Source of the DNA: Eopsaltria australis
Taxonomy: Eukaryota > Chordata > Aves > Passeriformes > Petroicidae
Length of the DNA: 64,000 nucleotides
Reading direction: 5' to 3'
Assembly (NCBI GenBank): GCA_034509425.1
Contig: JAVTVJ010000375.1
Span: 1-64,000 of the forward strand
A program made the translations under genes and the position numbers. Each line of letters opens with the position of its first letter. Within the stretch, counting starts at the first letter, position 1. The notes under the pieces were generated by a model. That model saw nothing but the letters and a program-made list of their open reading frames with translations. It was not told where the DNA came from and ran no database searches. Positions 50,501 to 62,283 of this stretch are shown here, in pieces.

Positions 50501-53500
50501 TGTCATCCATGTGGATAGAAATTGTCTCCAGAATGAGGTGCTCCATCACTTTCCCAGGGATTGAGGTGAGGCTGACTGGCTGGTAGTTTCCTGGGTTGTC
50601 TTACCCCTTTTGAAGACCAGGGTGACATTTTCTTTCTTCCAGTTCTCAGCATCTCTCCTGATCTTCGTGACCTTTTAAAGATGATCATGAGCAGCCGTGC
50701 AGTGGTGTCCACCAGCTCTCTGAGTACTCACGGATGCATCTACTCAGGGCCCATGGACCTGTGAATGTCAGGTTTGCCTAGATGGCTTCTAACCTAATCC
50801 TCCTTGACCAAGGGAAAGTCTTCCTTCCAGCATTACTTTATCCTGGTCTCCTGGGTCAGAGAATACTGAGGGCTGGTCTTGTCACTGAAGACTGAAGTGA
50901 AGTACAGTACCTGACTGCTCTGGATTCTGTTTTACCAGGTCCCTCCCTCCATTTAGTGACAGGACCACAATATCCTTTGTTTTCCTTTTGTTTTTAATGT
51001 ATTTGAAGAATCCTTCTTTGTTGTCTTTGACATCCTTGGCCAGTTATAGTTTCAGATGGGTCTTATCTCATTTTACTTACTCTGACAGCCTCTCTATATT
51101 CATTCCAAGTGGCCTGACCCTGCTTCCATCTCCTGTGTATTTCCTTCTTATGGCTGAGTAATGACAGTTCCTTGCATGAACTAGTACTTGCTGCTCTTTG
51201 ACCAAGCTCCCCTGCACACTGGCAGTTGTGGTCTTTGATAGGTGCTCTGGACAAGACAATATAATTAGTATCAAGGACTGGGAACAGCAACAGACTGTTG
51301 CTCTTTTGTAGGAATTTTTTTATTCAAGGTGTGAATAATTTTTTGATGTATATTGTCTACGTGGCTGTTCATCTCTTGTTGGTAACTTTTGAAAATATAT
51401 TTTTGATGCCTGGATTGATTTAGAAACACTTTTTCAGGGATGTTTTGTCTTCAGCCTTGCTGTTAACAAGCTGATCTACACAGTGACGAGTGGTATTTGG
51501 TTTCACATTAGAAATTTATAACTTCTATGAATCAAGATGTTTGGAAAAAGCCTTAGGGAGATATTGCTGTTGATTTGCATTGTTTTTATTCTGGGGATCC
51601 CCTGAGAAGTTTGTTCATCTCACCAGTTATCTCCTTGCACCAGGACCATAGTTTAGAACAACTCTAGTTTTATATGCTGATAGGGCTGAGAGAAGGATTG
51701 AGAGTAAAGTCTGAACTGCATTGTCAACAGAGCCCAACCTTCTTGCTTTTGTCAGTACTATTACACAGTTGTGGGGGTTGTGGCTGTGTACTTTTGTGCT
51801 ATCTAAATGGAACATGTGGAGTACTTTCTTTACACTCCACATTGGCTCATAGTTTTAAACCTGAAGGATGGAGGCAATGAGCCAGCACTTAGATGCTGTA
51901 GTGCAGAACATACAGGGGAGAGATTGGTGCCTCATTTTTGTGCTCTTTGCACAAGTAAGAGTTTAGGAGGGCAAAAGATAAACACCACTTGTCCTGCATC
52001 TACCTTCGCTGTTCAGTTCATTTTTTTAGGAAGTCTTTGTATTTGTTCCTAAATCTGTGTACTGTCTCATCCAGGTGTGTAATTCAGCATGTTTCCTAAA
52101 TTACATTAAGTGGGACAAGTAGCTGTGTTTCCCTCTTCCCTCAAGATGAATAATCCAGATGCTAAAGGGCTGCACAGTACAATGCTTCTGTCTTTTTTGC
52201 CAAATAGAGTGTCCTGCTTTTAGATTTTATGTGGCTTTTTTAGTTCTCTCTTCAGCTAGAAGAAATAAATTGTATCTGTGATTTGTGCCAAAATAAGAGC
52301 CTTTTTATTTTTCTCTCAGGGTTTTTCAACATGTGGGGATTTGGAAGGGCAAACAAGCAGGCAAACCAGGCTGCTAAGAAGATGCAGGAGAATACACCTA
52401 TGTATTTTTTGGAGCTGGTTGGTGATTTGATTGGTCACTCATCAGCTGTGCAGGTAGGTCAGCTTTAGTAAGAATGAGAAAAAGTGAATGGTAGTACATT
52501 ACAAAGATTTGATAGCGTTTCTTAAACTATCTTTTTGACTGGCTGTGGAGGCTATGAGTACATTGTTTGTGTGGTATGTTTAGTGCAGTGTGAAAACAGT
52601 AGTACATACTGACCTAATATTCTAATGACAGCTCGCTCACTGACTCCTGAGGATTGTGTGTGTCCATATATGCTAGAGATAATCTGACAGAGTATTTGGT
52701 TTCGTTTATAGACTGCAGACAGTACAGCTGGGAACCACATAAATGACCCAGATTTCATCTTAAGTTCACAATCTAAACAAGGGCTCCTATAAAAAAACCA
52801 AAACACATTGAGTAATTTCTTAGCCCTCTGTGTTGTGAGCATTAAGGGAGTCTTTTAACTTAAGCAGTACTACCAGTATTACTCCATGCTTCTGTCTGCC
52901 TAAAATAGTATGTTTTTGTTTTAAATGGTATTTTCTCTCTACACTTTTCTGTGACAAACCTACTGGAGTAACAAAGGACTTTGTTACAGTGGACTTCTAC
53001 ACACATTCTTTGCAGGAGCAGGGGGAAGGGTAGATAGAAGGGGATGGTGTGGTTCTGGAGTAGCTTTGCTCACAAGTATTCATGAGACAGATTGGATTTC
53101 AGAACTGCTGCTGCTAAAACTTGAAAACTTTTCTTTAATAGCTAAGGTGAACCTTTCTGCTAAAGGGATTTCTGCAAGGCTGTCTGTCCCTTTCTGCCAT
53201 CTTTCTTTTGAAAAGTTGTTGGAAGGGGCCTTATTATCCACTTAGAAGGTTGTTATCTAAGAAAGAGGACATAGTGTGTAATTCAGCAAGAGGCCCAAAG
53301 AAGGTAGGAGGCATTGGGTCTTGGCTGAGATGCAGAACAAAGGAGTAAAGGAGATGATGCTGGATGTAGTTTCCCACAATGTTCTATATATGGGAAATTT
53401 TGGTTTTTTTTAAACTCTGGGTAGATTGGAGCTATTGAGGAAGAAAATGTTGAGTAGTGATGAAATGTGATGGCCAAGATGAGGGCTTGGCAGACTACAT

Positions 53501-54449
53501 CTACTGGAACCCTGTAGCTATTAAGTGACCATCGCCAGGGCAGGTAGGCTTTGGCCTGAATGCTTCCCCCAGACAGATCCCTTCAACAAAATGAAGAATC
53601 AGGACATTGTGAGCATGCCATAGTGACATCACTGGTTCTGTTGGCCGTTGTGTTGAACTGTTAGCTTACTTGTCAAGATCTCTAAAGTCAGGGGTTAACT
53701 GACTATTTGTCAGCTCCATTGGTCTTGCAAAATCCTTCCACTCTGGTGCTGTACTTCCCTCCAGTGTTGTGTTTCTTGCTTGTTTGACTTCCTCTGTGTG
53801 ACTAGGCATGTGCTGATGTCTGTCTCAGTTGTTCATTCTTTGATCTTTCCAGGCCTGCTGCTAGTACCCTACTGTGCTGTAGGGGGGAGGGGGGACAGTG
53901 TACCCAGTGAACAGAACAGTGGCTTTTGTTCCCAAGAAACCAGATCAGAGTTCATGCAAGTCATTCACACTTCTACTGCTGACTTGAAACAAGTTTCTTC
54001 AGGATTCTGTCCTTTAGCTTACCTATCTGTAAGGCTTTACTGCTTTTTTAGATGGAGATCTTTCAGTATGAAGTGTCTAAAGAGTTTGTTTCTGTGTAGC
54101 AATTTTAAAGAGTTGTTTTTGTGTAGCATTTTTGTGGCATCTCAAACACATAGGACAGTATGTAATTTTGTATTCCTGTCTATAAACAGAGTCATTTCAG
54201 ATACATGTATTTGTTTAGTCCAGCTATGCACTAAATATTTAAGCAAGTTGACCATCTCATGCAAGCATCATGGTAATAATAGTTGTTTCATTGCAGATGT
54301 TCCTGTACTTTGGTGAACTGGGATTGGCTACATGCTCTGCTGACCACCTCATTATTTTGTGGAAGGATGGTGAACGAGAATCTAGCCTCCGCAGTTTAAC
54401 ACTATTTAAAAAATTGGCACAAAATGGTGATTTGCAGCTCAAATTTTAA
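29381..54449 (+). CDS. WDR41: WDR41, WD repeat protein 41, complete gene with 13 coding exons
   Basis: Joined coding exons are 29381-29431, 34025-34140, 36987-37035, 38880-39011, 39369-39431, 39885-39996, 41358-41420, 43218-43328, 44603-44787, 47575-47696, 48665-48753, 52320-52453 and 54297-54449. They total 1,380 nt (459 aa plus stop), the length I recall for human WDR41, with all phases matching. WD-like blades are visible: GH...D at residues 41-70, a blade ending TVIVWD near 119, LCVWN near 158, ELIVWD near 246, VYVYN-like near 306, SVRIWE near 350 and LIILW near 430. Known family role: WDR41 binds SMCR8 and anchors the C9orf72-SMCR8 complex at lysosomes, in autophagy and nutrient signalling. 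The start codon has a weak context (C at -3) but begins the conserved N-terminus [17 protein letters not shown]. Recognition is from memory of the mammalian protein, not from a database search. Confidence 0.96.
29652..30115 (+). mobile_element. CR1 LINE 3' fragment, sense, in WDR41 intron 1
   Basis: Starts around GGACTGTGTCCAGGTCTGGG, continues CTGAGGGAGCTCGGG, GATACCTGAAAGGAGGCTG, GACAGGACAAGAGGGCAGTC, AGGTTCAGGCTGGGCATCAG, TTCTTCACAGAAAGAGTGAT and ends around GGTTGGGCTTGATCTC. It is 5'-truncated and lies about 220 bp after exon 1, at the edge of the CpG island. A 131-codon open frame (29883-30278) is a remnant of the CR1 ORF2 C-terminus plus flank. Confidence 0.85.
32484..33027 (-). mobile_element. 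Solo LTR of an ERV, with a duplicated end, in WDR41 intron 1
   Basis: The minus strand reads TGTTAAAAACAGATGGGAC ... and ends GCTTTCAAACTACCACA, with an ATTAAA signal and TTGTAGTTCTGACTTGG near the end: a TG...CA LTR layout. The 32-bp start is repeated 77 bp further in (32919-32950 and 32996-33027, about 3 mismatches). No internal retroviral genes and no clear target duplication were found. The family name is not certain. Confidence 0.6.
32919..33027. repeat. Direct repeat pair, 32 bp, 77 bp apart
   Basis: GGGGAGTACTGTCCCA begins both copies (32919-32950 and 32996-33027), which continue in parallel to AACAGCT with about three differences. It is part of the LTR above. Confidence 0.85.
34025..34140 (+). 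CDS. WDR41: WDR41 coding exon 2
   Basis: Acceptor TTTTAG, donor GTATGA. Encodes residues 18-55 plus two bases of R56, including [27 protein letters not shown] and the start of the first WD blade. The GH dipeptide at 41-42 is the usual GH of a WD repeat. Confidence 0.94.
35466..35499. repeat. Perfect 14-bp inverted repeat in WDR41 intron 2
   Basis: ACTGGAAGAGACCA and its exact reverse complement are separated by TGCTAG. Confidence 0.9.
35536..35601. repeat. Compound TG/TA microsatellite
   Basis: A run of TG units is followed by about 20 TA units with one C interruption (35590). It lies in WDR41 intron 2. It accounts for the tyrosine/isoleucine-rich open frames on both strands here. Confidence 0.95.
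36987..37035 (+). CDS. WDR41: WDR41 coding exon 3 (49 nt)
   Basis: A short exon after a long T-rich tract and CAG acceptor, with donor GTTAGC, which is weak. It encodes R56 to Q72 ([17 protein letters not shown]), the second half of the first WD blade, with the SAGDDG and LWNAQ signature. At 49 nt it is the shortest exon of the gene. Confidence 0.94.
37036..38879 (+). other. WDR41 intron 3 (1,844 nt)
   Basis: AT-rich. It includes a 93-codon open frame at 38161-38442 with no recognisable family and no splice-site support. No repeat family was recognised. Confidence 0.85.
38880..39011 (+). CDS. WDR41: WDR41 coding exon 4, ends at a U12-type donor
   Basis: The acceptor is TTTTTCAG. The exon has 44 codons, residues 73-116, starting [18 protein letters not shown] and ending SASADRTVI. 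The exon stops in the middle of the last strand of the second WD blade (TVIVWD), so the next exon must begin VWD. The donor is GTATCCTTT, the U12 consensus. Without splicing here the frame closes at TAG 39027-39029. Confidence 0.95.
39012..39368 (+). other. WDR41 intron 4, U12-type (minor spliceosome), 357 nt
   Basis: The donor reads GTATCCTTT directly after ATT, a full match to the U12 GT-AG donor consensus. TTCCTTAAT at 39348-39356 matches the U12 branch-site consensus. Its branch adenosine is about 13 nt before the AG at 39367-39368, within the usual 10-15 nt. There is no polypyrimidine tract. The conserved protein sequence across the junction (TVI|VWD) fixes the splice sites. A 21-nt palindrome sits at 39130-39150. 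Confidence 0.9.
39369..39431 (+). CDS. WDR41: WDR41 coding exon 5 (63 nt)
   Basis: Encodes [21 protein letters not shown] (residues 117-137, 21 codons), completing the second WD blade and matching the mammalian VWDGDTTRQVQ segment. The acceptor is GACAG without a polypyrimidine tract, as is usual for U12 introns. The donor GTACTG is of the ordinary type. The exon is easily missed by gene finders because the acceptor looks poor by U2 standards. Confidence 0.93.
39432..39884 (+). other. WDR41 intron 5 (453 nt)
   Basis: Donor GTACTG, acceptor TTCTGCAG, ordinary U2-type signals. Nothing else is recognised. Confidence 0.85.
39885..39996 (+). CDS. WDR41: WDR41 coding exon 6
   Basis: Acceptor TTCTGCAG, donor GTAAAA. 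Encodes residues 138-174 plus one base of G175 ([20 protein letters not shown] then [17 protein letters not shown]), a short WD blade ending in LCVWN. Confidence 0.95.
39997..41357 (+). other. WDR41 intron 6 (1,361 nt)
   Basis: Donor GTAAAA. The acceptor is preceded by a C9-T11 homopolymer pair at 41333-41352. No repeats or genes are recognised inside. Confidence 0.85.
41358..41420 (+). CDS. WDR41: WDR41 coding exon 7 (63 nt)
   Basis: The acceptor follows a C9-T11 tract and TTCAAAG. Encodes G175 to part of I196 ([20 protein letters not shown], then L and I). The donor GTGAGT is strong. It fits the family segment ending AAVGKELI. Confidence 0.93.
   Translation, partial: ASVLWLSCPKIVLQQQLVKS
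41421..43217 (+). other. WDR41 intron 7 (1,797 nt)
   Basis: Donor GTGAGT, acceptor TTTGAAG. More than half is an antisense CR1 copy (41650-42709). Confidence 0.85.
41650..42709 (-). mobile_element. CR1 LINE, antisense in WDR41 intron 7, internally deleted
   Basis: On the plus strand it opens GAATCATAGAATCATTACGG, the reverse of the CR1 3' octamer tail. Minus-strand remnants of ORF2 are legible: [20 protein letters not shown] near 41830 and [20 protein letters not shown] near 42250. From about 42292 the sequence jumps to an upstream part of the reverse transcriptase region, so the central catalytic portion is missing. The element is a dead copy. Confidence 0.85.
43218..43328 (+). CDS. WDR41: WDR41 coding exon 8
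   Basis: Acceptor TTTGAAG, donor GTAAGA. Encodes I196 to part of D233, including [20 protein letters not shown] and [17 protein letters not shown]. The loop [11 protein letters not shown] is the most divergent part against the mammalian protein as I remember it; the KRL.DHQDNI core is kept. Confidence 0.92.
43329..44602 (+). other. WDR41 intron 8 (1,274 nt)
   Basis: Donor GTAAGA, acceptor CTCTTCAG. Short open frames at 43524-44116 have no family resemblance. No repeat is recognised. Confidence 0.85.
44603..44787 (+). CDS. WDR41: WDR41 coding exon 9
   Basis: The longest coding exon (185 nt). Acceptor CTCTTCAG; donor GTAAAA after GAG-GAG. Encodes D233 to E294, with blade [20 protein letters not shown] followed by a long inter-blade loop (residues about 250-290) that includes NFWDSS and [11 protein letters not shown]. 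The frame stays open after the donor to 44826, but that extension is intronic. Confidence 0.94.
44788..47574 (+). other. WDR41 intron 9 (2,787 nt)
   Basis: Donor GTAAAA, acceptor CTTTCCAG. It contains a T16 run at 45951-45966 and a 126-codon open frame at 46890-47270 that I do not recognise and regard as chance. Confidence 0.85.
45951..45966. repeat. Homopolymer T16
   Basis: Sixteen T in WDR41 intron 9. Confidence 0.9.
47575..47696 (+). CDS. WDR41: WDR41 coding exon 10
   Basis: Acceptor CTTTCCAG, donor GTACAA. Encodes residues 295-334 plus part of R335, including [20 protein letters not shown] and [20 protein letters not shown]. It is nearly identical to the mammalian segment in [13 protein letters not shown]. 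Confidence 0.95.
47697..48664 (+). other. WDR41 intron 10 (968 nt)
   Basis: Donor GTACAA, acceptor TTTTTACAG. It has a short TA run near 48165-48183 and nothing else that I recognise. Confidence 0.85.
48665..48753 (+). CDS. WDR41: WDR41 coding exon 11
   Basis: Acceptor TTTTTACAG, donor GTTTGC (weak). Encodes R335 to T364 and one base of G365, with [20 protein letters not shown], a canonical WD blade with SEDGSVRIW. Confidence 0.95.
48754..52319 (+). other. WDR41 intron 11 (3,566 nt)
   Basis: Donor GTTTGC, acceptor TTCTCTCAG. It hosts the largest CR1 copy of the window (49288-51250, antisense). The rest is unremarkable. Confidence 0.85.
49288..51250 (-). mobile_element. CR1 LINE, antisense in WDR41 intron 11, about 2 kb with degenerate reverse transcriptase
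   Basis: The longest repeat in the window. The plus strand opens CACAGAATCACAGAATGGAT. Reading the minus strand, ORF2 pieces are recognisable in several frames: [15 protein letters not shown] (about 51120), [13 protein letters not shown] (about 50450), [20 protein letters not shown] (about 50010) and [19 protein letters not shown] (about 49960). Frameshifts separate them. The catalytic FADDTK box reads FTENTK (50107-50127). It is 5'-truncated and non-functional. Confidence 0.88.
52320..52453 (+). CDS. WDR41: WDR41 coding exon 12
   Basis: Acceptor TTCTCTCAG, donor GTAGGT. Encodes G365 to Q409: [20 protein letters not shown], then [20 protein letters not shown] and SSAVQ. The basic, glutamine-rich linker precedes the GH of the last WD blade. 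Confidence 0.95.
52454..54296 (+). other. WDR41 intron 12 (1,843 nt)
   Basis: Donor GTAGGT, acceptor CATTGCAG. A 178-codon open frame (53780-54316) overlaps the start of exon 13 in another frame and is not recognised as a gene. No repeat family was identified. Confidence 0.85.
54297..54449 (+). CDS. WDR41: WDR41 coding exon 13 with stop codon
   Basis: Acceptor TTTCATTGCAG. Encodes M410 to F459, with [20 protein letters not shown] forming the last blade and [20 protein letters not shown] the C-terminal helix region known in mammals to contact SMCR8. It terminates at TAA 54447-54449. The last residues here are GDLQLKF, where I recall GDLYLAV in human; total length is the same. Confidence 0.94.
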   Translation: MFLYFGELGLATCSADHLIILWKDGERESSLRSLTLFKKLAQNGDLQLKF

Positions 54450-55215
54450 ATCGTTTGAGTGCAGGCTGCATATATGTAAACTGAATGTGTGTTAAACATG
54501 AGTGTAAAGGTACGTCTGAGCTACTGGGAATCTGACTACTAGGAAGGCTTACACTTAATGTCGTCTGTTACATTGGAACTTCTCTTAGTTGCTACTCTTC
54601 TCAAAGAAGAATTTTGCATTTTGGTATGCTCTGTCAGCAGAAATGGTGTTCTCTTGAAAGACTGAAGGTAATGATGACTCATTAAATAGTTTCTAATATT
54701 ATTCCGAATGTTTAAAATTATCATGGGTGAATGTCAAAATTAAGAATTGTGAAGTATGCTAGACGGATCATAATTAAAGCAGTTGAGGGCATCCACAGTG
54801 CTATGTGCAGGAAGAAGGCATGGGGAAAAATCTGCAGCTTCCTGTTTTATCTAATCTATTTCTAGAAGCTGAACTTTCCTCACTGATGGCTCAGATTTGT
54901 GTGTATACATAAAGTCCTGAAAGAAAGCATTCTAAAATAGAATTTTTGCATTCAATGTTAATATCCTGCACCAATGGTAAGAAAAAGAAAAAAAGGTAGG
55001 TAATGACAGTTTGTCAGGTTTTAATTTTTGGCAAACTGAGGTACATAGAAACTGTTTGCTAGTAGTAGCTGCAGTTTTACTTGGATTATCCTACATTACT
55101 GTAGTTTATACAGCACCATCACCAAGTCTGGCATGCAGTGTGATTAGTTTAGCTTGGTCTTTTCATAGTGCATTCATCAAATTAATTTGTATCTAATAAA
55201 AAGCATTTGCCTTAC
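54450..55215 (+). other. WDR41: WDR41 3' UTR, probable extent
   Basis: Sequence after the TAA at 54447. The first canonical AATAAA on this strand is at 55195-55200, with some G/T-rich sequence near 55280. An earlier ATTAAA variant occurs near 54773. The true cleavage site is not certain and longer forms are possible. Confidence 0.45.
55195..55200 (+). terminator. WDR41: Candidate WDR41 polyadenylation signal AATAAA
   Basis: First exact AATAAA downstream of the stop codon, 746 nt after it. The downstream GU-rich element is weak, so usage is inferred only. Confidence 0.4.
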
Positions 55216-55429
55216 CATGAATTTTCAGAATGTAAAATACTTTCTTAAGCAGTAGGAGTTGATACGTTTGATAGTAGTGAAACTGTGTTTTGCCATATGA
55301 ATACTAAATTCTCAGCTGAAGTCTGACTTGAGAGAAATCTGTACCAAGTTTGTAAGAGTAAATAGCATTTCAGAGTTAAAAAATAAGCATCTAAGTACAC
55401 AGGTACTAAGAGTCTGAGATAGCAGCAGC

Positions 55430-55600
55430 TAAACAGGAGTAGGGAAAGAAATGCAAACTAAAACGTAAAGCTCAAACCTCAGCAACAAAAACACAAATGC
55501 AAAAAACTAATCAACAAACAAGCAAAAAATCCCCTCCTGCCTCCTCCCCCCACAACAACAGCAACAAACCAAAAAACGAAGCAAAGTTAAACCCAGAACT
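55430..55600 (+). repeat. A-rich low-complexity stretch
   Basis: Many AACAAA and CAACAA units interrupted by a C-rich patch (about 55530-55552). Low complexity; it could be a decayed retroposon tail, but no body is recognised. Confidence 0.5.
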
Positions 55601-57326
55601 GATACAAGGAAAGCATGAGGGAGGACAAGATAATGAATGATGTGTTACCTTTTGAACAGAGAAGAACTAGGGAAAAGGGAAAGTTTGGGAACTTAGTGGT
55701 CATAAAACTATTTAGAGGAGGTGTTACTGTTCTCAGGTCTGCTCAGAAGATACTGCACTTAAATGGTGTAGGAGTAAGTCTTGTGTGACTTTTCAGTGCT
55801 GTCTCTTCCCTTTGATCAATGAGAATTGTTTTCAGGAGAAGAGACTACATGGCTGTACTTCCAGACTTCAGATACAGTGGTTGCAGTAAGTGCGATTAAA
55901 ACAAAGGGCTGAGCAGATTCTTGCAAGAGCAGAAGCAAAAGGAGAAAGCACCTAGCTTCCTAGAAGAAACCAAAGAGCCTTTTAGACTTGCTTCTCCCAG
56001 CAGCTGTGGGCACCTGCCTTTTTCGTACCACCCAGAAGCCCACCTTTGCTTCTTGAGTCTTATTATGAGACCATAATCTTCTCTGAAAAGCAGGGCAGAG
56101 GGACAGTAAGATTTTGGGTTGTAATTTTTCCCTAGCTTACTCAAGTTGTACAGCTAATCTTACTTGAGTATAGAGTTCAAAATAACATATTTCAAAACCA
56201 CAAAACAGATGGAAGAATTGTTAATTTACCCTATCCTTTCAATTCAGGGAGGTTGAATCAGTGTTAAAGCTCAAGCTGCATGTTGTTTGCTGAGGCTGGC
56301 TATTCTGTTGACCAGTGTAGGAAAGGCTTTTAGTTTACACCTGAGGATAACATGCCTGTGAGTATATGGTATTAAACTTGAGAGAGGAAAGCATGTTAAG
56401 TCTCTTTGCTTCAGCTTGTTTTCGTCAGCAGATGCTGCATTTTTGACTTACCCAGAAGAAGCTGGGGAGATAAAACCTCTCATTAGATCTTTTTTCCTTG
56501 TTTCATTGGGAAATAACTATTTGGTTGTATCTAATGCTTGTGTGTACACATTGTTATGACATCTTTACAGTGAAAGCTTACAAGACTTAGGTTTTTTGGA
56601 GAGCCTGCTGCTATCATCAGTTGTAACTAGAGAGAAGGAAGATCATATTTTTATTATCTCTTCTTACAGCATGAGAAAAACTATTTCCTTTTTATGTGAC
56701 TGCTTTTAAGTGAATACCTAGTAGAGAAACAGACCTATTTAACTGAACAGTTCTAGTCACAAAACCCGCTGTGCATTTTACAGGGATGTAATTCAGCTTT
56801 ATATAGTCTTCCATGCATGTATAAATATTTACATTTATCAGAAGTTCCATTGTTCTCAGATACACTCCATTGGCTGCAGATCTCCCAAGGGTCTCTTCTT
56901 TTAAAGATGATTGACTTAAAAGTACTGAGTTTTTTGTTTTACAAATGAACTTTGAGTGTAACAGAACATATCCCACTCCTTTATTAAATGAGTTTGTCAC
57001 TTGCTGTTGGGAGACGCAGTGAGCAATATTATGGTGACCAGATGAGACTTTTTACATCTAACTGGTGTCCTTCTAAATTTTTTTCCACCTTACAGTAACA
57101 CTGAATTCCAAATGTTCACACCATGGAAGTAAATATCTTTATCAGACCTACTCTTAATAGTTCTACAGCTTTGAAGCACCTGTTTTACATCTGTGCACTG
57201 ACAACAGCATGAAACAAGCAGCTGTTAGGAAACTGGACTAGTGTAGGACATCTGACACAACTGGCAGATGATGATTATTCTGTGCTAGTTTATTTTGCTA
57301 TTATAGAGGACCTATATCCACACCTC

Positions 57327-57351
57327 TTTTTTTTTTTTTTTTTTTTTTTTT
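57327..57351. repeat. Homopolymer T25
   Basis: 25 uninterrupted T between CACCTC and CCTTAG. It reads as A25 on the minus strand. No flanking duplications or recognised retroposon body. Confidence 0.9.
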
Positions 57352-58189
57352 CCTTAGTCTGACTGTGGGGAGAAACACAAGATCCTGCAACAAATATTGA
57401 TTCTGTATTAATGGCTTGGCCTCAGTTCTGGTTCACAAGTTGAACTTTATTTTTTTGATGCCTTTCACTGTTGACATTTTGTTCTGTGTGACAGAAGTGT
57501 GACAAAAATTATGCATTAAATGTTGTACATGGATGTGGTCTTACAATGTTGTTCTATTTAACAAATTAAATTAGCAAAGCTTAAATCTTGGGAAATTCTT
57601 TTCTCTAATGCAAGCTGCAGTGAGTGTTCAGTTATCAGAATAGTTAAGGTACAACCACCAAGAGCACTAGTTCTAAGTAAAGAAATGGTAAAAGCAAACA
57701 GTGTACAGTATTGAAAATCAGAGGTTCAACTTCTTTGAATAAAAATCCACTGAAGAATGTTGCCATAGAGAATAGGAAAGAATGAATAACCATGCTTCAC
57801 CAGAAACACCATTCTTCAAATATACACAATGTGGCATTTTAATACACAGCGACCTGCCTTGGGTATGACAAAAGTAAGGATCTGTTACAATTCTAACAAA
57901 AATATAGCCTCTATACATTTTTCTGCACATACATGTTATGAATGTTGCCTTTTGTTTCAGAACTTGGTACAAAACATACAAAAAAGATTGGCACATATGT
58001 AAGCTACCTGCAGTAAACAGCATTGTCACTATTATTCCATAGCAGTCTATGCTGTTTGCTTTTTTTTTCCCCTTTTCTTTTACCCAGTTTGATTTTTGAT
58101 ACAGCACAGGGTAGGTGGGCTGCTTTTTTAACTGCAGACACAGCTCTGACAGTCTTGCTTGCAGCCTGAAGTGCACAGTGTTAAAAATC

Positions 58190-59368
58190 AGCAGTTCTGC
58201 TAGTATTTATTTACTGAATAGTCTGAGAATAGTCTAAAATTTAAACTCATGTTCTGCATGTGATTAAAATGAGATGTACAAAAATACACATTTGTGCTTT
58301 GAAAGCCTTAGCATAAATTCCATATCTTAGAACTAATGAAGAACTGTGTTTGATTTCCAACTGATTTACATATTTCGAAATACTTCTTACATCACAAAAC
58401 CAACCAGCATTTTATTAGGAGGATAAAGCTGTACAAATTACAATGTTTTTATAAATTATAGCCTGGAAACTTTTTTTAAAAAGTGATAGGTTTGTCCTAG
58501 AAGTAGCACAATAAATTAACTTGTCATAAAATTTAGATCAGTTTAATAAAAGTGATGACCATGGTTTACAAACACCATTTTTATAAAAAAGGGTGGTGAC
58601 CAAGTGCCCCAATAGTTTTTTGTGTAAAATTTGATGAAAACTTGTGTGATAACATCTGCAAGATGGCAGAGAACCATGTGGATGGCACTAACTATACAGA
58701 ACGTGCTTATTTTCCTGTGTTATATGATCAGTTTTAGAGAACACTGACTTCTACCAAGATTTTATGTGGAAAAGAAATAACAGGTGGCGCTCTGAGAGAG
58801 TCTCTGTTATAAGAAGGTTGTTTTAAAAGGTGTCATGTTTGGTTTTTTTATGTATCCAGTTTATTAAGGTTTACTTGTTTTACTGTGCATGTTCTCTTTA
58901 CAAATATGGTTCAGAGAGCTGAAGAACATTGATAGAATTGGAACAAATTTATGCTGGATAAGTGGGAAGTTTCTATCCTTATTTGTCAGGCTATTCTTAC
59001 TCTCCTGGTGACTAGATTACCCCTCTCTCTGAGAAACAGTTGTGTGAAGCATTAGTGAATACAGTTGTATCAACTACAAGATTCAACAAGTGCATATTCA
59101 GGATTAGAAACTAGTTTCAGAAGTACATTTTCTGCCACAAAATATTATTTCCAAAGAGCACTTAGTCATCTGTGGTTTATATAGCCTCTAAAAACATTTT
59201 TTCTGTAGAATTCATAGAAGCTTAAAAATGAGTAAAATATTTCCTTCTAGTCACACAGTCTTAATTTCACTGGAAAAGCAACATTAATCCCCTTTGTATC
59301 CAAGAGTCTCTGTAAGTGATTCACAGTGAAACTGGTAGAGCAAGAGGTCTGGTTTTCTTGACTTAGTG
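58190..59368 (-). other. PDE8B: PDE8B 3' UTR, probable extent
   Basis: AT-rich sequence after the PDE8B stop on the minus strand. AATAAA signals on this strand occur at 58865-58860, 58416-58411 and 58211-58206; another is at 57451-57446. I cannot tell which is used, so the lower bound is a guess. Confidence 0.4.

Positions 59369-62283
<2,915 letters not shown>

Larger units (their letters stand above)
55216..58189. other. Intergenic space between the convergent WDR41 and PDE8B 3' ends
   Basis: Contains an A-rich, low-complexity stretch (about 55430-55600) and a T25 run (57327-57351). Open frames such as the 152-codon minus frame at 57718-58176 have no family similarity. Parts may belong to long 3' UTRs of either gene. 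Confidence 0.6.

Noticed and set aside
53780..54316. 178-codon plus-strand open frame overlapping the start of WDR41 exon 13
   Set aside because: It runs through the intron-12 acceptor in a different frame from the conserved exon and resembles no family. Chance frame.
57327..57351. T25 run as the tail of a processed pseudogene on the minus strand
   Set aside because: The nearest AATAAA on that strand is about 95 nt before the run, too far. No gene-like body or target duplication is visible.
57718..58176. 152-codon minus frame between the two genes
   Set aside because: No similarity to any family I know and no initiation or splice context; possibly within a UTR.
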